DNA from: Blumeriella jaapii
Taxonomy: Eukaryota > Ascomycota > Leotiomycetes > Helotiales > Drepanopezizaceae
NCBI GenBank assembly: GCA_009599575.1
Contig: VWND01000067.1
Coordinates: 248,001 to 312,000 of the forward strand
Length of the DNA stretch: 64,000 nt
Direction of reading: 5' to 3'
Position 1 is the first letter of the stretch; every line of letters starts with the position of its first letter. Below are positions 10,798-20,976 of this stretch, piece by piece. The notes under the pieces were generated by a model. The model had not been told where the DNA came from, made no database searches, and was given only the letters and a program-made list of their open reading frames with translations. The translations under genes were made by a program, and so were the position numbers.

Positions 10798-11852
10798 GGT
10801 ACTTTCGATTTTTAATAAAATTAATAACGTTAAAAAAAACGATGGTACGAAGTTTTTCTAAGCAGCCGAAAGCGCTGGATTTTTTTAAATAACTGGAAAT
10901 GCTTATTCGCTGCGAATGCGAAAAGTTATAATATCGATAATAACGATATAAATATAATAATATAATAGAAAATTGTTTTAATAATATCGAACTGCCGTTT
11001 TAGTAAATAAAAAAATTAAAATATAAAAATTAAAAAGCAAAAAAATATTAATTTAAATAATAAAGCTTAAATGAAATTGGGTTAATAATCAGACTGATTT
11101 CTACCTTTTATATTTTTAATAAAAAGCGCTTATATATACAAAAGAAAAAGTGGAACCTTCGAGAAAAGTATTTCCCAGGAAACCAAACGAATTTTATTTA
11201 GTATATTTTTTCAACTTTTATTCCGACCTTTTTTTTTCGTACTAATTCTTTTTAATATAACCTTAATATCTGATTTTTTAGCAATTATTTTTATAAAGTG
11301 TTTTATCTAAATGTTATTTCCAGCCTTTATAATACTATCCGGCCCCTACGGCCTATCCGCAGAAAATATTATTCGAGGATTGGTAGAAGGCAGAAGGTCT
11401 TGGCTGATTATCTGACTTATATACGTGATATTGGTTCCTGACATATATAATATATTTTAATTGCAAACAAATTTAAATAAGCTTTCTGAAAGCGAAAAAG
11501 TGAAAAAAAAATTGAAATTGCATATAAAACACTTGTTTAAATTAGTTTTTATTAATAAAATTGAAATTCTTAATACAAAATCTGAAAATAACTGCTTGTT
11601 TTTATTATATTTCAATATAGCGTAATTAAATATCTACCGTTAATAATATTTTAATATAAAATGCAATTGTAAAAAATAATAACTTGAGATGGGACACTTG
11701 GATGCAGTAGGACACTTGCTTTCCCCTATATTATCCGAGTGCCCGCAGGATAAATATGGGAAGGCAGCCCACTATTATGCACGACATGATCCGTAAAAAT
11801 GCAAAAGAAAAGATAGTATAACGCCGTCGCCAGCGTAAAAAAAAGTTGTTAA
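10798..11852 (+). other. AT-rich degenerate DNA with possible gag start
   Basis: An ATG at 10841 opens a frame reading MVRSFSKQPKALDFF followed by in-frame TAA codons that could be former CAA codons, which would fit the N-terminus of a gypsy Gag located after an LTR. The rest (10900-11850) is AT-rich with no recognisable domain. A GC-richer island at 11335-11450 and one at 11690-11850 have no recognised content. Confidence 0.4.
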
Positions 11853-12120
11853 TAACATAACGATTTAAGCAGTCGAAAGGCTAAAATTAGTCAATTAGTC
11901 GCCAGGTTTATATAGTATCAAAAATAAGCCTTTGGTTTTGAAATAAAAATATTTATTTAAAATTAACAATTGCAAAAGGCACAGATTGCTAAAGGAAAAA
12001 GTTTTATATACAGAAATAATTTCCACAGTTGATAAAAAATATACCAGAAGACCAGGGAGCTTGTAATTATACGTAGTTGCTAGGGTGACACGAGAGGTGG
12101 CAAAAGAGTGAGTCGTCACA
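11853..12120 (-). repeat. LTR copy, reverse orientation
   Basis: The minus strand starts TGTGACGACTCACTC at 12120 and follows the 5767-6044 LTR along its length, including the ATCAACTGTGGAAATTATT block and the AAACCAAAGGCTTA block. It ends near 11853. It retains more unmutated bases at its start than the 5767 copy. No internal domain lies beside it, so it is a solo LTR or the end of a lost element. Confidence 0.8.
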
Positions 12121-12131
12121 CGGCATACTGA

Positions 12132-12259
12132 ACCTTTTGCAATTATTAACTCTAGATAAAATTTGTGTTATCGAACCGGAGTTTTAATTTTATAATAAAT
12201 TATCCTGGCGCCCTTAATTAACTAATCTCAGCCTTTCGACTGGTTAGGTCGTTATACTA
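12132..12259 (+). repeat. LTR fragment, forward orientation
   Basis: About 128 bp matching the 3' half of the same LTR (CCTTTTGCAATTATTAACTC … CTCAGCCTTTCGACTGGTTAG … TCGTTATACTA). It lies head-to-head with the reverse copy at 11853-12120, giving an inverted LTR arrangement. Its last two bases are the left TA duplication of the Tc1-like transposon. Confidence 0.75.
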
Positions 12260-12288
12260 CAGTGGGTAGACACATAAAGTTGCGCGTC
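12260..12288 (+). repeat. left terminal inverted repeat of Tc1-like element
   Basis: Begins CAGTGGGTAGACACATAA and ends TTGCGCGTC. It pairs with 13594-13622 with four mismatches. The TA at 12258-12259 lies immediately outside. Confidence 0.9.
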
Positions 12289-12422
12289 AGTAAATAGTCC
12301 GTACCCCAACAAAATTCTACTACCTTTACAACTTCATAACTCCACCAATAATTAATCGATTTTAAATACAAATAGCTTAAATGAAAGCTGAAAATCGAAA
12401 GAATATTCGATTTCAATCAGTA

Positions 12423-13495
12423 TTTAGTATACCATCCATTTGCAGCCTTAATAGCGTTTACCCGCTTTTGCATCCCTTCCGCCAGTTTATTTAATAACTG
12501 GTCTTTCAAAAGCTTTTACGCCCTTTGTGCAGTACTGATTAATAAACGCTGAGTTATATCGTTATCTTTTATAGCGATTAATTCAGGTTTAAGCTTAATT
12601 ATCTTAGCTTTCAGCATTTTCTATAAATTTTCAATCGAATTAAGATCCGGCGAATAAAACGGCCAATTTATCAATTTAATATCCATATTACGAAATCTTT
12701 TCTGAATAAAACGCGTTTTATAAATCGAAGCGTTATTTTGCATAAAAATATTATCGTCGTAAAAAATCGTAGGAAAATATTCTTCGAAAACTTCGAGATA
12801 TTTGGCGGCTGTAACGCTTTTACGAATCGTATTTGAGTTTCCGCGTATTACGACCAAATTTGTTCGAATTTTCCAGCCGAATGCAGCCCAAAATATAATC
12901 GATCGACCTTTAATAAGCTCTTTTTAAACTGCTCAAAATTATAAGCTTTTAGCTATTAAATTGCGTTAATAATAAAAAATATAAATCGATAGAAATATTA
13001 ACTTTTCGTTCGATAAACAAATTTTTAACGATTTCTTTTTTTACGTTTAATTAAATATTCGTTAAACCAGCGCTAGCGACGCTAATAAAAAATGGTTTAT
13101 TATCGTAAAAAAATGCTTATTGCAATCGCGCGGCAGCGCGTTCGTCGGTTAAAACAAATCGTTTTCGATAGCGTTATTTTTATATACCGGATTTTTTTAA
13201 AAATCGATATATCGTTCGAAACGTGCGAAACGGTAAAAAAGCGTAATTAAGCCGTTGTAATCTTTGGCGTACAAGCAATCGCTCTGAAAATAGCTTTTCC
13301 GTCGCGCTTTATAATAAAAAAAAGTGGGCGTCCACGAGGTTGTGATTTACCGTCGGGTTTGTAAAAACGCGTTTTTGACCGTATAATGCGCGGTGAATAA
13401 GCTGCATTTTTCCGATTTCGCAAATCAAATATAAAAAACCCTATATTTTTTAGCGCTAATAATACGATTTCTAGCCTTTTAAAAAAGGTGTTCAA
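12423..13495 (-). pseudogene. Tc1-type transposase, inactivated
   Basis: On the minus strand the N-terminal open frame (13247-13495) resembles the paired-like helix-turn-helix region, ending GKSQPRGRP…RAIACTPKITTA. The catalytic part (12621-12857) reads MQNNASIYKT, then INWPFYSPDLNSIENL, the hallmark of DD34E transposases (MQDNA…WPPYSPDLNPIENLW) with 34 residues between the second and third catalytic positions. The frame continues to about 12423 with the usual ending GWYTKY. The second catalytic Asp is Asn (codon at 12735-12737). Stops interrupt the middle section. Such enzymes cut and rejoin DNA at TA sites. Confidence 0.88.
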
Positions 13496-13593
13496 AGGGC
13501 TGGCGAAACGTTTCGGCTGTTCGTGGCATAATAATATAATTGCGAAAAAGAGGTATGTTTTGTTATAAACGCGAAAAGTCGCGGTCGGGGGCC

Positions 13594-13622
13594 GACGCGC
13601 AACTTTATATATCTACGTACTG
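13594..13622 (-). repeat. right terminal inverted repeat of Tc1-like element
   Basis: On the minus strand it begins CAGTACGTAGATATATAA and ends TTGCGCGTC. The TA at 13623-13624 is immediately outside, and the AT-rich block ends here. Confidence 0.9.
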
Positions 13623-13624
13623 TA

Positions 13625-14185
13625 ACGGGTTTTTCTTGGAATGAAAACAGCGGCGCTCCGGCTGCAAACAGCGTCCATACTATCCTCTCCCCCTTTCTTC
13701 TTGTATATCTTTCCCTTTCCTTTTTATTCGTCTATCACCTTTATTATTATCCATTTTGTATTTCTGCACCCAGAAACTCTTTTCCGTTGTTTTGTACCGC
13801 TGCACTTTATTACATATATACATAATCACTGTATCGTACGTACAACAGCTGCATTCTGCATCCTACGCCTTTACCCTTCTGTTTTATAAATTAATCCTAA
13901 ATCTCCTTCTTATGCCGTCTTCTACTATATACAATTAGATAGGTAGGTATCGCTTTCTAAAAATCCACCATGTCACGAGGCTCTTTTACCCCCCGCGCCG
14001 TGCACCTTGCCTGCTTGGTCTTTTCTCAGTTCAGCCTTGCTTCAGCCTTGTTTCAGCCTTTGTTCAAATTCATCAGATCCGGCTTTTTAAATCGCGAGCC
14101 CGCATCAGAACTTCTACCGTTCCGTTATCCCTTTTCTTTCCTTCATCTTCTTTTCTTTCACCGGCGATCATCGTTGTCTTTCACA
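13625..14185. other. intergenic, pyrimidine-rich leader of chromodomain gene
   Basis: Base composition returns to normal immediately right of the transposon. The plus strand is pyrimidine-rich (CTTTCC, TTTTCTTTCC tracts), typical of fungal promoters and 5' leaders. No coding region is supported: the ATG at 13970 lies in frame with the gene downstream but the added residues are low-complexity. Confidence 0.5.
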
Positions 14186-14874
14186 ATGCCTCGTCTCATC
14201 ACTTACAGTAAAAAAGGGAAAAAGACCGTGATTTACTCGCAACCACCGCAGGCAGCGCTATCGTTATCATCCGCGCAGCAAAAGAAAAACGAAAAGGAGT
14301 ATGTGGTCAAGCATATTCTTGCCGTGCGCATCGGTCAAGGCCCTGTAAGGCACCCTATCCATCCGTCCTTCTTTGGGTCCGAAATCTGCTTTACAAACAA
14401 AAGAACATATTGCTGATATCTGCGTTTCTGCTATAGTCAGGAGCATCTCAACGTCTAGCACTGGTGCAATGGGAAGGATACGTCTTCGCGGATTCGATGA
14501 CCTGGGAACCTATTCCATTTGCGTGGGTTGATTGGAAGCCCTTTTATCGTGCATCGTGGAAGGGAAAGCTTTTTATTATGGTGCATATTTGGGCACAAAG
14601 ACGTGGACGGGTGCGCGAGCCTACTGTCCTTGATATCGTTTTTTTGTTGCCCGGCTGATTCTGGGCCTGGGATAGGACAACACGGACGAGTTCTTGATCG
14701 AGTGGAAAGGATACCCTATGTGCGACGACTTGACTTGGGAGCCCGAACGCACTGTTAGGTAAGAGGTTCTTGCATAGGCTTTGAGCTGCGATTCAAGCAT
14801 TTGCTAATTGATGCTTTCTGCTCAGAGAGGCCTTTCCCGACGGATTGAAGGAATTCTTTAAGACCCATAAGTAA
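14186..14874 (+). CDS. small two-chromodomain protein
   Basis: A four-exon model gives 154 residues: exons 14186-14344, 14437-14610, 14676-14758 and 14826-14874. Introns 1 and 3 have strong signals (GTAAGG…CTGAT…TAG; GTAAGA…CTAAT…CAG); the donor of intron 2 (GTGCGC at 14611) is chosen by frame and is less sure. The protein has a short basic N-terminus, then EKEYVVKHILAVRI joined to LVQWEGYVFADSMTWEP, a chromodomain with its W-x-G-Y and TWEP signature. A second unit follows, EFLIEWKGYPMCDDLTWEPE and a helix ending FFKTHK. Chromodomains bind methylated histone tails. The first domain contains an insertion between its strands. It could be a host HP1-like reader or a domesticated chromovirus fragment; no integrase residues remain. 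Confidence 0.72.
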
Positions 14875-15727
14875 AGGCATGGTTGACAACAGGAAATGGA
14901 AGATTGGGTTGCTTGTGGGATGGAAAGGGTGTTTTGTGAGTGTTGGACTGATGTTTTTGTCGCTTTATTTCTCGCATAATACCCAAGGCCGGGCGATACA
15001 ATAAAGCATGCAGCAATCAGATTCCCATGACTTTATCCTTTGCTTTCAACTTCCAGCGCAGCGAATCGCCAAACTTCTGTGATACAAGCAATCTTTTGAT
15101 TACTTATCAAGGTTAATACATTGCGTGGGTTAGAAAGCCTTGTAAGCTATTCCGTTAATGCTTGTAATAAATGACTTCCATTTTTCAATGCCCGTCTCTC
15201 GTCTGTCCGCCTACTTCCATCCGCCAGCTTTCACGCCTATTTCCTTCGGCCAGCTTTTATCCGTTACATATTTCTTTCTCATTTCTGCTTTTAGTTCAAA
15301 AAATTTGTTTTTATTTCCGCCAAATTTCCCATTTTTCGATCTTTCAATCGTGTTTTCCACGCGCTTTTTTCTATTGTTTATTTACTATTCCCGCCTTTGA
15401 AAGCCGCTTCCACTTTCACGCCCCCTTCCTACCTTCGCCTTTCCTTTTCACCACCGCTTTTCATCTACAGCTTTCACGTTCCATTTTCCAGCTTCAATTC
15501 TGCGACTCGCACTTTCCTTTCCCTCTGCTTCTTAGCAACTCCTTATCATCATCTCAATATGCTTCGAGCGAACTGTTTACGTAGTCGCGACCGGCATCAA
15601 ATCGCAGGCCCATCTTCCAACATCTGTTGTTCAGCGGATGTCCGTCCTTGTGTGCCGCCCGCTCTTCGATCACAACCGCCTCGCGGTCCCGGACATCTGC
15701 TGCTTCGTCCGCCCGGGCGGCCGCACA
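14875..15727. other. intergenic, no gene seen
   Basis: Between 14875 and 15150 there is ordinary 3' flank. From 15160 to 15560 the plus strand is strongly pyrimidine-rich (CTTTCC, TTTCCC), which I read as the promoter and leader of the gene at 15728. Open frames here are Ser/Phe/Leu-rich by-products of the pyrimidine tracts. Confidence 0.5.
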
Positions 15728-17601
<1,874 letters not shown>

Positions 17602-19320
17602 ATGCCTGGATACTCCGACAAAGTCTTGCGAGAGATCTTGGACCTGGATGAAGATGCGGGCGCCGAGGTTGTAAAAGAACTTCGTACGATCCTCGACCGG
17701 TATCTCCAGACCATCACCATTCTCGCACCCCCCGGCAAAAGAACACTCAGCCTGCCCGGAAACAAGGCCATAGTCCAGAAAGGTGTAGACGAGTGCATGC
17801 GGCTCGTCATATCCAAGAACCTCGACGCAGATGACCACACGGAGCTTGTGCGATTGCTGCTGAAGCTCGCAAGCAAGCTATGGTCGAAAATGAATTCCAG
17901 TCAGACGGCGGACGAAGCAGAAAGCTCGGAAGAGCAGGCAGCCAGGAGCAGAAAGGGTTCGGTCGCCGTGTTACTCCCGGTCGCCGTTTCAGAATCCCCA
18001 TCACAATCATCACAATCACCACAATCACCACAGGCCCGTAATCATAACAAGCCAGCCGCTATGAAGGAGAACAAATCCCCGCCACAGTCACCAAAGGCCT
18101 CGACCTACGAAAAGCCCGTGAGCAGGACAGTCGGCAGACCTCGCAATAGCCAGCAAAGCAAGCACAAGAAGGACGTCTTGAACACAAGATTTACGCGGCA
18201 GCGGACCGTTGAGGGTATCACAGATACCGCCCACCAGGCATCTTCTGCGACGAAGCGTTTTATTGGCAGCACATTCAACAAGAAGGACGTTCCCGGGTCA
18301 AGGCCGAAGCATAAGCGCAAGGGTTTGTTTATTCCGGAGGATGGGGAAAAGGGCGATGGGCAAGCAGACACGGAGGGCAATCATGAGCACGTCGACATCG
18401 AGTACAATGACGGGCTGCAGAGTGTCAACGAGAGCGATGGGCACGCGGGCACAAAAGACAACGACGGACAACAGAACATCACTGCGAACGGTGGGCAAGC
18501 ATACACGGATCAAAGACTGCGGAAGATCAGGGAACATAGCGGGTGTGCCGAGACCCGAGACCATATCGGACCACAGAACATCAACACAAACGATGGGCAA
18601 GTACATGCGGATGAAGAACAGCGGGACATCAAAGAAAGCGGTGGATATCCCGACCCCGAGAGCGGTCATCAGCAGCGGAACTCAGAGGAAAACGCCGGAC
18701 AGCGGGACATCAACAAAAGCGGTGGACATTCTGACCCCGAGAACGGTCATCAGCAGCGGAACCCAGAGGAAAATGCCGGACAGCGGGACATCAAAGAAAG
18801 CGGTGGATCTCCTGACCCCGAGAACGGTCAGCAGTGGAACTCAAAGGAAAACGCCGGACAGCGGGACATCAACAAAAGCGGTGGACATCCTGACCCCGAG
18901 AACGGTCATCAGCAGCGGAACCCAGAGGAAATTGCCGGACAGCGGAATATCAACGTGGTCGGAGTATACGCAGGCACCGAGGGATTCAATAAATCGTTGG
19001 GCATGAACGAGCTCGGAAAGCAAATATCCACACAACCCACTTATTCTCAGACGGAAACACGTATCATGGGCCGCAAAATCATGCAAAATATCAAAAAGCG
19101 TCGGTATCAATTTGGTGCTGGACCGGCATCTGAGATCAAGGCAGAAGATAGACCGGAGATAGCACAGATGGGATCTGGGTCTAAAGCGATTTCAGGCACG
19201 ACAGACGAAGAAGTTGCGCAGGCACGGCCAGCGTTGGCGAGCAGGTCTGTCAACCAACCCATCCGCAGCATGAAAGACCTCCGCTCGCGGCAGCGGGCAC
19301 GGCAGTTTCCATCACAGTGA
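17602..19320 (+). CDS. orphan protein with tandem 27-residue repeats
   Basis: A single exon of 572 residues; the start has a good context (CTCACCATGCC). Residues 1-100 look folded and helical (VLREILDLDEDAGAEVVKEL … HTELVRLLLKLASKLW). Residues 110-200 are rich in Ser, Pro and Gln with basic KHKK and RPKHKRK patches that could be nuclear localisation signals. About residues 240-340 hold diverged Asp/Gly/Gln repeats, followed by four clear 27-residue repeats (about 340-455) of the type AGQRDIN-KSGGHPDPENGHQ. The C-terminus is basic (RSMKDLRSRQRARQF). I do not recognise the family. The repeat block is an in-frame coding minisatellite, so length probably varies between strains. Confidence 0.68.
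   Translation: MPGYSDKVLREILDLDEDAGAEVVKELRTILDRYLQTITILAPPGKRTLSLPGNKAIVQKGVDECMRLVISKNLDADDHTELVRLLLKLASKLWSKMNSSQTADEAESSEEQAARSRKGSVAVLLPVAVSESPSQSSQSPQSPQARNHNKPAAMKENKSPPQSPKASTYEKPVSRTVGRPRNSQQSKHKKDVLNTRFTRQRTVEGITDTAHQASSATKRFIGSTFNKKDVPGSRPKHKRKGLFIPEDGEKGDGQADTEGNHEHVDIEYNDGLQSVNESDGHAGTKDNDGQQNITANGGQAYTDQRLRKIREHSGCAETRDHIGPQNINTNDGQVHADEEQRDIKESGGYPDPESGHQQRNSEENAGQRDINKSGGHSDPENGHQQRNPEENAGQRDIKESGGSPDPENGQQWNSKENAGQRDINKSGGHPDPENGHQQRNPEEIAGQRNINVVGVYAGTEGFNKSLGMNELGKQISTQPTYSQTETRIMGRKIMQNIKKRRYQFGAGPASEIKAEDRPEIAQMGSGSKAISGTTDEEVAQARPALASRSVNQPIRSMKDLRSRQRARQFPSQ
18616..18960 (+). repeat. coding minisatellite, about 81-bp unit
   Basis: Four tandem copies of a unit near 81 bp (one is 3 bp shorter) starting at CAGCGGGACATCAA. 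They encode the 27-residue repeats of the 17602 gene and keep frame. Confidence 0.85.
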
Positions 19321-19780
19321 AAGCAATTTTTCCATGGCGGTTTTTGGCAGGGATCGCGGAAGCAGTGATATGCTTTATTAGCATGGCATTTTACCGAGGG
19401 AGTTAGCATCTGGCATTTGCTTTAAAGAGTGTCGAGGAACAATTGTAGTTTAGCAGTAGCATTATACCCAGGGATAGTATTCATGAGATACAAGAAATAC
19501 ATTTAACTTCGACTGCAGCTCCGCGCATACAGTTTCCCGCTCCCAGGTTATTTGTGCTGTCTTCTATGTTCAACGCTTACGCAGTCTTTTAATAAGTTAT
19601 GATTGTTTGATTTAACAATTTGCAAGGTTGGAAACTGATAGTTGTTGTGCTTGTTGGAAGTTGGTCGTGGTGGTCTTTTGGTTATTTATACTTGCTTTAG
19701 TTAGGTTTGATGCATAGGTCGACTCCAGCCTTCTAAACACTCAGCTTCGACAGCTTTGATTACCTCCGATAGATCGAAGG

Positions 19781-19978
19781 TCACTTCAGGGAAAAGCCTA
19801 AATAGTGGACATTTGTTATATCTTTCTTTTACATACTTGCTTTCTCCCGGAAAGTCTCACATATGTAAAAAACCTCAGCTTAACACATCTCCAATGCCCT
19901 ACGGGAGGCTTGAGGTTGCGCAGTATTACTACCCCTCCAGATGTTAAGTAATCCCAATACCATTGTTATTATTATACA
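19781..19978 (+). repeat. SINE-like dispersed repeat, copy A
   Basis: A segment of about 200 bp shared with 22974-23210 (minus), 32486-32701 (plus) and 48480-48705 (minus). Shared blocks include TTATATCTTTCTTTTA, CTTTCTC, a TATGTAAAAA run, AGCTTA(G/A)CA, GGAGGCTTGAGGTTGCGCAG and CCTCCAGA(C/T)GTTAA, then a tail of ATT/ATA trinucleotides. An AGCTTAGCACG-like block resembles a pol III A box. No TIRs or coding frame are seen. Confidence 0.7.
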
Positions 19979-20002
19979 GCAGGTACGTATATAATAGCCG
20001 CG

Positions 20003-20060
20003 GGACATTTCACAAATTCCACGGAAAACCATTTCACTTGTAAAAGAAGGACTTAGATAA
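20003..20060 (+). repeat. head fragment of SINE-like repeat
   Basis: GGGACATTTCACAAATTCC then GGAAAACCATTTCACTTGTA matches the 5' head seen (reverse strand) at 48660-48705 and, weakly, at 53280-53320. The body of the repeat does not follow. Confidence 0.55.
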
Positions 20061-20270
20061 CCGATTTATATCGCGTGTTTCCGTTCCAGAACTGCTTGTT
20101 TATATATGGGAATCCCGCGCTTAGCACGTGTCAATGCTCGCGCGGACACGTAACGGTGCGTGCGTAAGCAGGTAAAGGAAACGGGGCCGCTGGGAAACGT
20201 TGTGCTTATATCATCAACCGCTTTTAGTATAATACCAAACAGCATTGTACAGTACAGCACCATACAGTAT

Positions 20271-20294
20271 TGTATAGTATATATATACTATACA
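20271..20294. other. perfect 24-nt AT-rich palindrome
   Basis: The sequence from TGTATAGTATAT to its reverse complement is a perfect palindrome, embedded in CATACAGTATTG/ACAGTATAG repeats. It could extrude as a cruciform or be an expanded simple repeat. Confidence 0.8.
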
Positions 20295-20976
20295 GTATAG
20301 TAAAAGTTGTACAGCAAATACCGTAAAGCTGGCCCGTGTATATTATCTCGGCCTAAGGCCCCCAGGCCATTATACTTTCCTCGCCATTTCCAATCCTGAC
20401 TCCTTTGTTTACTCTATCCCGTACCACTAGATCGAAAACCACAACCTCATCTTTCCTATTCTTCTCCGCATCACCACGTCATGTTTTCACATTTACTGCG
20501 TTTGGACTGGTCTTTTTCAAAGCCCAGGTCTTGATGCATCTGACCTGCGGCGGCGGCGGTGTCATCAGCCATTTTGCGACCCTGCTGTCGCCGCACTCCT
20601 TTCCGCGACCTCTTATCAGCATCATTCTTTCATGTCTTCATTTTCATTGCGTTTATATGGGTTGTCCCTGATGCAAGATGGTTGTCACGACTTGTCCATT
20701 GCGTAGGGTAAACAACCACAACCATTCGCCGCGATGACTCCCGTGACCGGGCATGGGCTGCTGGGACGGAAATGGGAAATGTGATGGTCGTTCCTGCTTG
20801 TCGAGTTGGGTTGCTGGTCTGGCTGGTCGAGGATGAGCTGTTGATGCCTCAGCCTTATCCACGCCGCTTGTCTGTCATGCTGCCCACTGCTTCGAGTCTC
20901 GAGATCCTCCTGCGATACTCTTACACCTTCACTCTTACACACTGTTGGTCTCGATCTTTGCAACAGCTCAAGCATC

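Larger units (their letters stand above)
12260..13622 (-). mobile_element. Tc1/mariner DD34E transposon, RIP-degraded
   Basis: A 1363-bp cut-and-paste DNA transposon with complete ends. The left end (12260-12288) and the reverse complement of the right end (13594-13622) form terminal inverted repeats of 29 bp with 4 mismatches, all but one of transition type; both share the inner block TAAAGTTGCGCGTC. TA dinucleotides at 12258-12259 and 13623-13624 are the target duplication expected of Tc1/mariner elements. The transposase reads on the minus strand and is defective. Confidence 0.92.
19321..20976. other. intergenic with dispersed repeat and AT palindrome
   Basis: No gene is supported. The stretch contains a full copy of the SINE-like repeat (19781-19978), a head fragment of the same family (20003-20060), a perfect 24-nt AT-rich palindrome (20271-20294), and from 20380 a pyrimidine-rich leader region of the gene at 20977. 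Confidence 0.55.
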
